Source: Hemileia vastatrix (taxonomy: Eukaryota > Basidiomycota > Pucciniomycetes > Pucciniales > Zaghouaniaceae). Taken from it: a stretch of 64,000 nucleotides of DNA. Below, piece after piece: positions 10,169-20,049 of the stretch (its first letter is position 1; each line of letters starts with the position of its first letter). Where the stretch lies: the NCBI GenBank assembly GCA_030280995.1, contig JASXTE010000004.1:14786501-14850500 (forward strand). Direction: 5' to 3'. A program made the position numbers and the translations under genes. The notes beneath the pieces were generated by a model that saw nothing but the letters and a program-made list of their open reading frames with translations, made no database searches and was not told where the DNA came from.

Positions 10169-11417
10169 CTAATCCCCATACTTTTTTGATCTAGATAAAG
10201 TTTTTTTAAATCGATTAACTTTACCTTCTTTCTTTATTTTGTTGATTCTTTGAATCAACTTTTGACTTATTTGAAAAGTACAACCAAAATGAGTGAAATC
10301 TTGACAGGATTCCAAACCAGGAGGAGCTTTGGTCGTTTGATGATTATCCTTAGAAGAATTCCAAATAGTTTCGATGATACCATTTCCCAAACCAAAATCA
10401 ATGATGCACCGGTGGTCTGGAAAATATAAACCATGTCCTTTGATTTTAGCTGGAGATGGTATTGGGTGGCCAGTTATCGGATTGATATATGTGAATATTC
10501 CAAAAGTAAGAAAATTTGCATCATTCCTATCGATATGAATCCTATTGTGGAATCCAGAATGAGTGATAATAAAATTAGAAAATAAAAGATATTTGTGGCT
10601 GATATCTTCCCATTCGGAGTCACACCAATTTGGTATTCGAACTTTGGTTACAAGTTCATGATTTTTTTCAAATGCCTTATTACAGAGCTTTTTGAGTCGA
10701 AGAGCAAGAAAAGAATTAAAGGAAGGTAGAGTGTCCCATAAGCCAAAATCTTCATCTTTTTGTGCTTTAGTGATATTATTGAGCAATGAATATATGCCTA
10801 TATAATTGAAATAAGTGAAATGATATTAAGAATGGAACAAAAATTATTAGACATACCAAGAGAATATCCTTTGACAAAACCAGGTCTCCAACCAAAACCA
10901 ATCATGATACCACCCAACAAATTCTTATTCCTTATAGGTAACCAAACCAAAGCCATTTGATAAAGAGTTATGATAAGATCGGATAGTTGATTAAAAGCTT
11001 CATCTTTTACACCATCGAATGAATGAACTTCCAAAATGAATTGAGGCTTAAAAGTATTGCTGATAACTGCAACAACTCGATCATCTCCAAATTCTGTTAG
11101 ATATTTGATATCTTCTGGGAATTTTTTCGGATATTGAATTTTTTTATCTACTTTAGTTTTATAAAAAAAATGTTTGGGATATGACAAAAATAACTTTTGC
11201 AGAGAATCTTTTTTTTTAAATATCTTTTCTTCTGATGAGACTGATTATCTTTAATTTTTTTTGATGATTTAGAAGATGATTGTATGGAAGTTGATTTCAA
11301 AGAAGATGATAGAGTTGATTTCAAAGAAGATGATAGAGATGATAAAGATGAAGATGATAAAGAAGATAAAGATGAAGATAAGAGAGAAGTAAGGGGTGAA
11401 TCAGAAGAAGAAGACAT
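10169..11417 (-). pseudogene. Tet-like 2OG-Fe(II) dioxygenase, Harbinger cargo (copy A)
   Basis: Exon 1 (11417-10857) starts with a Ser-rich, then Lys-rich N-terminus and continues as KKFPEDIKYLTEFGDDR, MIGFGWRPGF and GYSLG. A 59-nt intron (10856-10798, GTATGT..TATAG) follows, then exon 2 (10797-10169). Exon 2 carries the iron-binding H-x-D (HIDRND, about 10520-10538), a distal His (NHQTTKAP, near 10341) and HFGCTFQIS near the C-terminus. The H-x-D..H layout and spacing match the TET/JBP-type dioxygenases expanded in basidiomycete transposons, which act on 5-methylcytosine in studied members. A one-base slip in a T/A run near 11160-11200 separates the N-terminal part from the rest. Ser-rich start and intron position (59 nt) are the same in copy B. 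Activity is inferred, not shown. Confidence 0.75.
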
Positions 11418-12039
11418 TTTTTTGATCTGAAAAAAAAATTAATTGTCAATAAAATTTTAAATCAATTTTTTTTTAAAAAAAATTCCTACCTAATAATAAA
11501 AAAAGCTGTTTTTTTATTTTAAAAATAAAATTGAAAAAAAACCAAAAAATCAGTAAAAAATTTTCCAAAAAAAAATTTATAAAAAAAAAACCTGAGGTTT
11601 TATTTTAAAAAACACAATAAAAGCAAAATCCTATTAAAAAAAATTAATAATTAAATTCATTCAAAAAAGAAAATTTCAGTAAAAATTAAATCACAAAAAA
11701 AAATTTAAAAAAAAAATTAAAAGTGAACCTGAAGATTGGTTATTAAAAACCTTCTCACAAGATCCTGAAAAAAAAAAAAAAAATCAGTAAAATCAAAATC
11801 AAAAATAAAAAAATTATTTAAATAAAATCAAAATCACAAAAATTAATTATAGAAAAATTAAAAATAAAATTATAAACCTTTTTTGTTTTGTAAATAAGAG
11901 GGACAGTCCTTATCAGAAAGAATTTTTTTTTTCTATATTACTGCAAAAAAAATAAAAAAAATAATCAAAATTACAAACAAAAATTTGTTAGTATCTTTAT
12001 TTGAAAGTTGGTAACCCATCTTTATCTCCCATAAATGTC
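11418..12039. other. A-rich region upstream of Tet-like gene A
   Basis: Homopolymer-rich non-coding DNA. On the minus strand the Tet start codon is preceded by TTTTTTTTTCAG/A, also present before the Tet start in copy B (16114). This suggests an intron in the 5' untranslated region. No other feature seen. Confidence 0.5.
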
Positions 12040-12705
12040 CCCTTTTCCTCTCCTTGATTTATTTGAAATGCCCTTACAAATCCCTCCATCCTTGCCTCAA
12101 AAGTCCCCTCAAATGCTCTCCTTGCCTGCCTCAAAATCCCCCTGAAATACCCCCCTTTCCCCCCTCTTTAGGTCCCTCATCACCCTCCTTCCCCCCTCTT
12201 TAGCTGCCTCAAACCCCCCCATTCCCCCCTCTTTAGCTGCCTCAAACCCCCCCCCCATTCCCCTCTCCTTAGGCGCCTCAAACCCCCCCCATTCCCCTCT
12301 CCTTAGGCACCTCAAACCCCCCCTTCCAATCACCTTACCCCCTCCCAAACCGTTACCACTTTCTCTACCCCCCCCCCCCTCACCTCCTTGTTAACGAACA
12401 ATCTGTAACGATTGTTTGTTAATAATCAGGGGGGGGTAGAGGAGGATGTAAGGATTGGGTAGGGGGGTTTGAGGCGGCAAAAGAGAGGTGAAGGGGGGGT
12501 TTGAGGGACATAAAGAGAGGGGAAGGGGGGTGTATTGAAGCACCTAAAAAGAGGGGAAGGGGGTGATGAGGGACCTAAAGAGTGGGGAAAGGGGGGATTT
12601 GAGGCAGCTAAAAAGGGGGTAAAAAGGGGGTCTGAGACAGGTAAAGAGAGGGAAAAAGGGGGAAAAAGGGGGGCCTTGAGGATGATAAAGAGAGGTGAAG
12701 GAGAG
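12040..12705. repeat. G-run/C-run palindrome built of tandem repeats
   Basis: The left arm (about 12040-12389) is C-rich, with ~40-bp units like CCCCCTCTTTAGCTGCCTCA. The right arm (about 12424-12705) is its G-rich reverse complement. The centre is a hairpin (12390-12403 with 12410-12423). G-tracts of 4-8 recur, so G-quadruplexes are possible. Open frames inside are composition artefacts. Confidence 0.85.
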
Positions 12706-12804
12706 AAATAAAAACCAAAAAAAAAAGAGAAAAAAGAGAAAAAAGCAAAACAAAAATTAGTTTACCCTAGAACAAAAATAAATGAAGCACTTACAAAAAA
12801 AACA

Positions 12805-12835
<31 letters not shown>

Positions 12836-13184
12836 TCATGATTAGCAAATAAAAAACCATGAAAAAAGAAAAAAAATGACCTACCTGGTGAGTTGAGTTG
12901 AGAAAATAAATGCAACCAAAATATTTGAGGGATGTTTGAGGAGAGGATGAAAAGGATATGAGTGATGAATGAAAAAAAAAATCACTGACAAAATATGCGA
13001 TATAAGAAAATAAGCGATTTCATGTTGAGGAGGTGAAAGAAAACCAATGAGCCATCCAAAAAAAAGATATTCACCGTAAATTCAAAAAAAAAAAATGAAT
13101 ATGCAAAAAACCAAAATACAAAACCAAGTGATTAAAGTACACAAAGAGGACATTTGGAAAGTATGAAAACATAAAAATTAAAAA
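12706..13184. other. Transposase 3' flank and Tet gene upstream region
   Basis: Non-coding. About 12880-12990 matches 14870-14980 of copy B in reverse, including a putative 5' UTR splice donor (CACCAG/GTAGGT). About 13010-13180 matches 7450-7580 of copy B. Nothing coding. Confidence 0.6.
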
Positions 13185-14444
13185 TTAAAAGGGTGAAGAG
13201 AAATGTTGGAGAGTAATTGGCATTATAATGGGGCGTATGCCGGTTGATTGAATGATTTGTGAATCAAGGGAGGGGAGTGCCAGTGGTGGTTCAGGATCCT
13301 CTTCTTCATAAAGATCATTCCACTCATCCTTTAAATCAGCTAGAATATTGTGGAGTATTACGCAAGTCAAGATCCAATTATTTGCAGTTTTTATCTCCAA
13401 TTTTTTTTGAAATTGGATTCTGAGCTCCCGAAGACTAGAAAATCGTCCCTTTAAAATACCTATAGAGTGTTCAATTTGTACTCTTGATTGTGCAAGGTGA
13501 TAATTAAATTTAGTTTTGGGGTCATTTTCTGAATTTGCACCACGGAAAGCAGGTATAATGTACTTTCCACTTGCATATGCTGAGTCTGCAAGGAGGTACT
13601 GAGATTCGTCAAAGTATGAGTCAGGGGATTGAGAAATCCTCATTCTTTGGAAGACGGAAGAGTCATGACATGATTCAGGGCAGCCACTGTGAAAAGCAAT
13701 AAATTTTTTATTGTCATCGCATACAAGTTGAACGGCAATAGAGTATCTAGAAAGAAGATAAAAAGTTAAATTGTGAAAGATGAGAACTTGGAGGAGATTT
13801 TGAAGAAACCTTTTTTTGCGATCAAAATAATGGTTGCCATCATGAGCAGGATTTTGACTCAAAGGGATGGTTGTGCCATCAACAGAACCTATACAGCCAG
13901 GGAAACCTTCAGCTTGCATTACTTGAGAGGATTCAAGTTGCTGTTCTGGAGTTGGCCAAGCAAGAGTTTGAGACTTGAGGGAAAGGATAGCAATCATACA
14001 GTGCTTGGTGTATAATATCATGGTACCATATCCTATGTTAAAGAGATTATCCAAATGTCTTACGGCAGCACCATTTCCATTTGAGCCAAAGCAACATAGA
14101 GCAACAGCAAGTTGGATGGCAGGATTATGCTGTTTGTTATGAGAATTGTTATGGAAGATAGGATGATTGGAGATGAGTTGATAAAGTTTGAAGAAAGAAT
14201 CGAGAGAAGTTCTAAAAAGTTGTGTGAAGTTTAAATAAGGAATGTTAAGAATGGAGGCCAGATCATATCGGGGATCATGATAAAGATTTGGCCCCCTGGT
14301 GATGATGTAACACTTTTTGGAAAGAAAACACATATAAGCTAAAGAATCTTCCAAATCAGAGTCAGATTTATAGTAAAGAACTAAAAGAAAAGTAATAGAA
14401 TTCATTGTTGAGTGAAGTAGCTTCCTAGTAGAGAGGTGTTTCAT
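13185..14444 (-). CDS. PIF/Harbinger transposase (DDE_Tnp_4 / HARBI1-like), copy A
   Basis: The start is the ATG at 14444 (MKHLSTRKLL..); the reading frame stays open slightly upstream but without an ATG. The catalytic triad is visible: Asp in GSVDGTTI, Asp in LLADSAYASG and Glu in RVQIEHSIGILKGRF. A 63-nt insertion in frame without stops (13809-13747, ending TTTCTAG) splits FDRKK/RYSIAVQLVCD, where this family is continuous, so I read it as an intron. The spliced protein is then 398 residues, a usual length. The C-terminus is acidic (EWNDLYEEEDPEPP). It lies next to the right TIR and reads inward. It should cut and join the TIRs with the SANT partner. This is the most intact protein of the element. 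Confidence 0.85.
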   Translation of the reverse strand: MKHLSTRKLLHSTMNSITFLLVLYYKSDSDLEDSLAYMCFLSKKCYIITRGPNLYHDPRYDLASILNIPYLNFTQLFRTSLDSFFKLYQLISNHPIFHNNSHNKQHNPAIQLAVALCCFGSNGNGAAVRHLDNLFNIGYGTMILYTKHCMIAILSLKSQTLAWPTPEQQLESSQVMQAEGFPGCIGSVDGTTIPLSQNPAHDGNHYFDRKKRFLQNLLQVLIFHNLTFYLLSRYSIAVQLVCDDNKKFIAFHSGCPESCHDSSVFQRMRISQSPDSYFDESQYLLADSAYASGKYIIPAFRGANSENDPKTKFNYHLAQSRVQIEHSIGILKGRFSSLRELRIQFQKKLEIKTANNWILTCVILHNILADLKDEWNDLYEEEDPEPPLALPSLDSQIIQSTGIRPIIMPITLQHFSSPF

Positions 14445-14706
14445 TGTTGCCGGTGGAAGGGTTAAGTGATGAGGGAAGTGGGAATTCACCGCCAAATGTG
14501 CAGTTGGGGTGTGTAGATAGAAAAAAAACTTAAGTGTTCCCCACCAAAATTAAGTAGCATAGAGTGAGGAAAGACTTAAGGATGGCATCAGCAATTATGA
14601 GTCATGTGACTTTCTTGCAAATCCATCATGGATGAGATGAGTTTGGGATCAGGAATTAGGAATGGAAATTGGGGTATAAGAGGCGGAATAATGCATTATC
14701 GTGGAT

Positions 14707-14742
14707 TTCTTATCCACTAGCCCCAGGGCTAGTGGATAAGAA
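14707..14742. repeat. Perfect 17-bp subterminal palindrome
   Basis: TTCTTATCCACTAGCCC (14707-14723) is followed after 2 bases by its exact reverse complement (14726-14742). It lies 50 bp inside the right TIR and upstream of the transposase gene, a plausible transposase or SANT binding site or regulatory hairpin. Confidence 0.9.
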
Positions 14743-14791
14743 TCTTCCGCAATTAATAATGTCTGATCCCGGGAAAAAAATTCATGATCCC

Positions 14792-14823
14792 TAATTGCGG
14801 ATCCCTGAACATTGATACCCCCT
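14792..14823 (-). repeat. Right TIR of Harbinger copy A
   Basis: 32-bp inverted copy of the left TIR, followed by ATT (14824-14826). Confidence 0.9.
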
Positions 14824-16123
14824 ATTGAATATTTTCTGAAATTTCATAATTTTTCTCTGTTTCTTTTTTTCATTCATCCCTCATATCCTTTTCCTCTTCT
14901 CCTCCAACATCCCTCAAACAATTTGGTTTCATTTATTTTCTCATCACATCTCTCCAGGTAATTCATTTTATTCTTTTTTTTAATTTTTTGATTACTAATT
15001 ATAATTTTTTTTTGTTTTTTTTCTGTTTTTTTATTTTTTGTATCTAAATCTTTTTTGTAAGTGGTTATTTTTGATTTCCATTGTATAATTAACCTTTTTT
15101 TCTCTCCCTCTTTACTATATTTTTTAGCTCCATCACACTACTCTTCATCCCTCATTGGCATGGTTATTATCCCCCCTTTCCCTATTTCACTTTTTTTGGC
15201 TCCATGTCATTAAAACACATATATTGCACATTCTTTATGCATTAAACTTACTACATATTCAATTTCCCCACAATTCCAACATCAATCTTTCTCACTCTAT
15301 TTTCCTAATTTTCAATCAAGGTAAGTTTCATTTCCTTTTTTTTCATGCCTATATGATATCTTATTTCTTTTAGAAAAATTTCATACTTAAATATATGTAT
15401 GACTCTTATCTGGATAATGGTGAACTTATTAAACTCATTTTGTTCTCATCTCGATTACCACTTTTCAAGTTTTTGAAAAATTCTGAAAATCAGACTTGGA
15501 ATCAGGGTTGTGTTTATTTGAATCTAATGTCATTTTAACTGAAAATTCTCTTAAAGGCTACCTTTCATTTCCTACAAACAGATTTGAATTTAGTTCAGTG
15601 GTTTCTGAAATATAGACTGTTCAAGTTGAGCCTTTTTTTTCCCAATATAAATTTTTATTTCATTTTTTTATGTAAAAAATCAGGGTTAGGTTTGTTTAAA
15701 TCACATGTCCTTTAACTGAAGATTCTACTAAAGCCTATCTCTCACTTCCCACAAATAGGTTTGATTTAGGTTCAGTGGTTGCTGAGATTTTGATCTTTGA
15801 AGTTGAGTCTTTTTCTCCAAATTTCACTTATCTTATTTCACATTTTTATATTGCATAATTAGAGGATAAGGATTCTGAAACTGTTATCTTATTATTATCT
15901 AGGCTTTTATCTCCCTATTTTTAGACTTTTCATCATCATTTTTTAAGTTTTTGTTCAAACTTGAAAAGTAGAGTCAGAATTAGGGTTATGTTTATTTGAA
16001 TCAACTGTCCTTTTAGCTGAAGATACTTGAAGGTTAAATAAACAAACTAAATTTTGTGAGTTTTATTTTTTTTCCATCTTATTTTTTTGGTTTTTGACAC
16101 AAATTTTTTTTTCAGAGAAAAAA
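14824..16123. other. Tet-like gene upstream region (copy B) with imperfect ~190-300-bp repeats
   Basis: Resumption of copy B after copy A. It contains putative 5' UTR splice sites (CTCCAG/GTAATT near 14955; TCAAG/GTAAGT at 15321; TTTTTCAG/A before the start codon). Three imperfect copies of a block beginning AATCAGGGTTGTGTTTATTTG (15494-15640, 15680-15815, and partial 15968-16045) contain CAGTGGTT..TGA. No coding frame is supported. Confidence 0.6.
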
Positions 16124-17566
16124 ATGTCTACTTAATCAGAATATCCTCTTACTTCTCTATCATCATCCTCTTTATCATCTTTATCATCATTTTCCAATTC
16201 AACTTCATTTCAATCATCATCCAAAATATCAAAAAACAAATAATGATGATCAAAGTCAGCAGAATAAAAGAAAATTAAAAAATAAAATTCATTTGAATTG
16301 CTTATTTGGCCATATATCAAATATTGAGTACTGTAAAACTAGAGTGTATCAAAAAAATTCTTATCCAAAAAAGTTACCAGAAGATTTAATGTATTTAACC
16401 AAATCAGGAGAGGATGAAATTAAAGCAGTTATTGGTAATTCTTTTAAACCTCAATTTATTTTTTTAAATCATTCTTTTAATGGTTCAAAAGAGGAAACCT
16501 TTAATCTACTATCTGATCTCATAATAACACTCACCACAAAATATGGGGGACAGACTTGCTAGCAAGTCCGCAACCTTGGACCAAGACTCACCACGGATTG
16601 AACATACAATGAGCTATTTATAATGGAACTATACAATCAGGGATGGAAACCACTCAGCAGAACAGTTTTAGATGGGTGTTCAAGTAGGGTTCAGTATAGG
16701 TTCAGTCTGAGTTCCATCTGAGTTCAGGTTGAGGACTTGCTAGCAATTCCACCCCCTATATTGCATAGTGACTATATAAAATGGCTTTGGCTTGCTTACC
16801 AATAAAGAATAAAATTTTTTTGGCTGGTATTATGATTCAATTTGGTTGGAGACCAGGATTTGATATAGGCTATTCTCTTGGTATGTCTAATAATATATTT
16901 TTCATTCTTAAAATCATCTCACTAATTTTATTTCCATAGGCATCAATCCTTTACTTAAAAATTTATCTAAAGCTGAAAAAGATGAAAATTTGTGCTTTTG
17001 GGACACCTTACCTTATTTCAATACTTTTATTGCTCTTTGGCTCAAAAAAATCTGCAATAAATCTTTTGAAAAGAATCATCAACTTGCTACCAAAGTTGGA
17101 ATACTGAATTGGTGTGACTCCAAATGGGAAGAAATTAGAAACAAATATCTTTTGTTTTCAAATGTTATTATTACTCATTCAGGATTCTATAATAAAATTC
17201 ATATTGATAGGAATGATGCCAATTATCTTACTTTTGGAATTTTCTCATATATCAATACAATAACTGGCCAACCAATAATATCTCCAGCTAAAATCAAAGA
17301 ACATGTCTATATTTTCCAGACCATCAGTGCATGATTGATTTTGGTTTGGGAAATTGTGTGATTGAAGCAATTTGAAACTCTTTTCAGAATAATCACCAAA
17401 TTACCAAAGCTCCACCTGGCTTGGAATCTATTCAAGAGTTCACACATTTTGGATGTCTTTTCAAATCATTCAAGACTTAATCCACCAAATAAACAAGGTA
17501 AAAAAAGGCAGTAAGTTTAACAGATTTAAAGAAACATTATGTAGATCAAAAAAGTATGGGGATTAG
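16124..17566 (+). pseudogene. Tet-like 2OG-Fe(II) dioxygenase (copy B), interrupted by a MITE
   Basis: This is homologous to 10169-11417 along its whole length: Ser-rich start, NSYPKKLPEDLMYLTKSGED, FGWRPGFDIGYSLG, a 59-nt intron at 16881-16939, then exon 2 with HIDRNDAN and a C-terminus SKKYGD. It has an early TAA, a one-base frameshift near 16240, a 239-bp insertion at 16532-16770, and stops after 17330. Joining the flanks of the insertion restores IITLYKMAL, matching copy A (IITLYQMAL). It is dead, but it proves that the Tet gene was part of the element before copies A and B diverged. Confidence 0.85.
16532..16770. mobile_element. CACTA-like MITE inserted in the Tet-like pseudogene
   Basis: The 239-bp insert is flanked by a 3-bp direct repeat ACT (16529-16531 and 16771-16773). 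Its ends are inverted: left CACCACAAAATATGGGGG..TTGCTAGCAAGTCC; right, on the complement, CACTATGCAATATAGGGGG..TTGCTAGCAAGTCC. It starts with CAC(TA) and has a 3-bp duplication, as in CACTA/CMC elements. It has no coding capacity. Confidence 0.85.
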
Positions 17567-18280
17567 TAGATCAATCAAATATTTTTTATTTTTTCATAAA
17601 TTTTTTATAAATAACTTTTATGTTTCAAATTCCTAAAATATAGTAACTGGCCAACAACCCTGTGTTGTATATATAAAGGTAATCATGATAAAATTAAATT
17701 ATTTCATGGGGTTCATCTTGCCTATACCTGTGGAAAGTCCCAAACTTAGTTTCTAGACTTAGTCCACATTTTGGTGGGATGAATTGTCATTACTTTAAAA
17801 CTAGGGATATTGATATGTAATAGTTGCTTATATATTAATATTTGTAATTATATTAAATTTTGGTGATTTTCACCCCTTACTTCAATAAAATGCAGGGAAG
17901 GGTATTGCCAAATTTTCAAATCTGCCATGTGAAATTGATGACTTAGAAAAATTTTGGTGATAACCACCCTTTGCTTCAATAAAATGCAGAGGAGGGTATT
18001 GCCAAATTTTTAAAACAGATATAGAGTTTTGTTCACTTAGCTGTATTTAGAAAAGTAAATATAATGATTTGAATGTAAAGAAGAAAAAATGTATGGGGTT
18101 TTCAATTTTTTTTTTAAAAAATCATCTAGAATCAAGACCTTGAAAAAGTCATTGCATATGAAATTATCACCAAAAAGAAATAAAACAAAATTAATTTAAC
18201 CAAAAAAAAAAATCTAAAATGTTACAAAAAAATGTTTCAAATCTCAGTGAAGAGTGTGTGCCAAGGATTGATTGTTAGGT
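17567..18280. other. Conserved block and short repeats between convergent genes (copy B)
   Basis: 17640-17830 is the decayed counterpart of the conserved block at 9875-10085. 17860-18020 holds about 1.7 units of the tandem repeat found five times in copy A. The remainder is AT-rich. Confidence 0.65.
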
Positions 18281-19681
18281 TTAATGCATTCTGTCAAGGA
18301 AGCTTTGTAAATGAAATAAAAAAAAGTATTTATCAAAAATTTTCATTAAGCGTTCAATTTCCTCAATAGATTTATTAGCTTTAACACAATCTCTCAAGAA
18401 ATCTTTCTTTTTTGAACCTTCTTCAAGTTGATACTTGAGTTTTATTTGAACCAATAGGAAATTGTACTCAAGAGCCTTCACCTCTGTCTTTATCTCAAAT
18501 TTCTCCTCCTCCAAATCATGTGCCCTCTCATACCTTATTAAACAAAGCTTGAATTTCTTCTCCTCCAAGTCATGTGCCCTCTCATCCCTCTGTAAAGAAA
18601 GCTCAAATTTCTTCTCCTCCAAGTCTTGTGCCCTATCATCCCTTTGCAAAGAGAGCTCGTACTGTTTCTTTTGAAATCTGAGAGTAGCTCTTGCAACTTC
18701 AAATTTACCTAGAGTGAAAAGGAATATTAAAAAAAGAAAGGAAAAGATCAAGTAATTATTAAGAGGTATGCTATCACTTACCAGATTCACATTTCTCCAG
18801 AAAATCATCAATGGAAGAAAAAGGGGTTTGGGGAAAACTATTTCTGTTTCACTTTCTATGACTGTCAAAATTCAAAGTATTTGATGGTCTTTGCTTTTAT
18901 TTGGAGGTAACATTTTCCTCTTTATCATTGATGCTAGCTTCAGACTCACTTACTTGAGGATCCTGGGTTTGTTCATTAGCCTTTTTAAAAATAAAGAAAT
19001 AACACAACTAGACAAGAAATATAAACTTACTGGAGTGGTATCACGTTGGTTTATATCACCATAAGGATCTATTTGAAAGCTATCTAGATTCTTTGAATTT
19101 AGAAAAGGGGAGGCTTGAGTGGAGGAAGAGGATGGGAAAAGATTTTTTTGACATTATGTTCAGAGATAGCATCTTCACCATCCAACATGTTGGAAGGATT
19201 AAAATCAGCTCACTCTCCAAAAATACCATCCATCTCTTGAAAGTATGGACATAGAGATTCAAGTTTATCAACTATGTGTTTTATGCCCTTACTGATATCA
19301 ATGTAAATAATAACAAAACCAGTAGAAAATGAAAGAGTCTTAACCTTCTTGTATTTGGCTCAGTAATTCTTGAAATGTTCAGACATCTGTTTAGACAAAA
19401 GATCAATCCTTCCCTTTGTCTCATTTTGTAATTCATTGGCCATTAGAAGATAGCCATTGACTTTTAATGCAGGAGGCCATCCTACTTTAGTTACATTCTC
19501 AGTAACAAAACAAGAATCATAATTAATTTTTTTTTAGCCAGTTGATAAGTATGAGATGATCATCTTCTTTTAGCTGAACAGTGTTTGATTTCTCAGCTGA
19601 GCAGGGGAAAGAGGGGGTAATGTGATTTGAAGAACAACTGGGGGAAGGCTGTTGTTGATAAGATCTATGATGACAGGGCAT
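18281..19681 (-). pseudogene. Harbinger SANT/coiled-coil protein (copy B)
   Basis: It starts MPCHHRSYQQQPSPS at 19681 and matches the gene at 7971-9320. A frameshift occurs in a poly-A run near 19530 (INWLKKN), and TGA codons stand where copy A has CGA (KHYRAKYKK and FGGRADFN). The last exon (to 18281) encodes the coiled coil with three full YELSLQRDDRAQDLEEKK-type 20-residue units, against two in copy A. The gene reads inward from the right TIR of copy B. Confidence 0.85.
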
Positions 19682-19956
19682 GTTGAGATATTTGAAGATG
19701 AAAAGGAGAAGAAATAAATAGATGAGATGGGGAGGGGTTTTGAATGGATAGAATGAATAGACAGGATGGGAGTGCGCAGCAAGGTAGAGAGGCTGGCACA
19801 TCCAGAAAGTTTTCCAAGATGTGGTTATGAAAAATTGAGGATAAAAATGTCAGATAGAGATGAACATTGACACGTAAAATGTCTTATAATCAAATAGTTA
19901 GTAAAAATGATTGTGGAAAATAATTGGGGTATAATGATTTTTATCCACAATTAATT

Positions 19957-19988
19957 TAATTGCGGATCAGTCAACATTGATACCCCTT
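19957..19988 (-). repeat. Right TIR of Harbinger copy B
   Basis: On the complement it begins AAGGGGTATCAATGTTGACT and ends CCGCAATTA like the TIRs of copy A; about four differences in 32. It is followed by ATT. Confidence 0.85.
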
Positions 19989-20049
19989 ATTATTTCCTAT
20001 GTATTCAACACTCAAAATTTAAACATGCAAAGAGAAAAAAAAGAAAAAT

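Larger units (their letters stand above)
7603..14823. mobile_element. PIF/Harbinger element copy A, 7.2 kb, complete
   Basis: The ends are 32-bp terminal inverted repeats (7603-7634 and 14792-14823; the right end starts AGGGGGTATCAATGTTCAGG on the complement) with 29 of 32 matches by eye. They are flanked by a 3-bp duplication ATT (7600-7602 and 14824-14826), the duplication length of this superfamily. From the right end inward the order is transposase (-), Tet-like dioxygenase (-), then a convergent SANT/coiled-coil gene (+) starting near the left end. The transposase is open, the SANT gene has one stop and the Tet gene one frameshift, so the copy is recent but probably not autonomous now. 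A G/C-run palindrome lies between the transposase and Tet genes. Confidence 0.9.
7180..19988. mobile_element. PIF/Harbinger element copy B (left end missing, interrupted by copy A)
   Basis: B runs from the transposase C-terminal remnant (about 7180), through the 3' flank to 7599, and resumes at 14824 after copy A. It then holds a Tet-like gene on + (16124-17566), a SANT gene on - (19681-18281) and a right TIR at 19957-19988. The TIR matches the TIRs of copy A at 28 of 32 positions by eye and is followed by ATT. Both halves are colinear with copy A read in reverse: the sequence after 14824 matches the stretch upstream of copy A's Tet gene (about 12880-12990). Genes are frameshifted and carry CGA-to-TGA stops, so B is the older copy. 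Its left TIR and transposase N-terminus are not in the window. Confidence 0.85.

Noticed and set aside
12109..12753. Gly/Arg-rich and Phe/Pro-rich open frames
   Set aside because: Products of the G-run/C-run palindrome; no coding signature.
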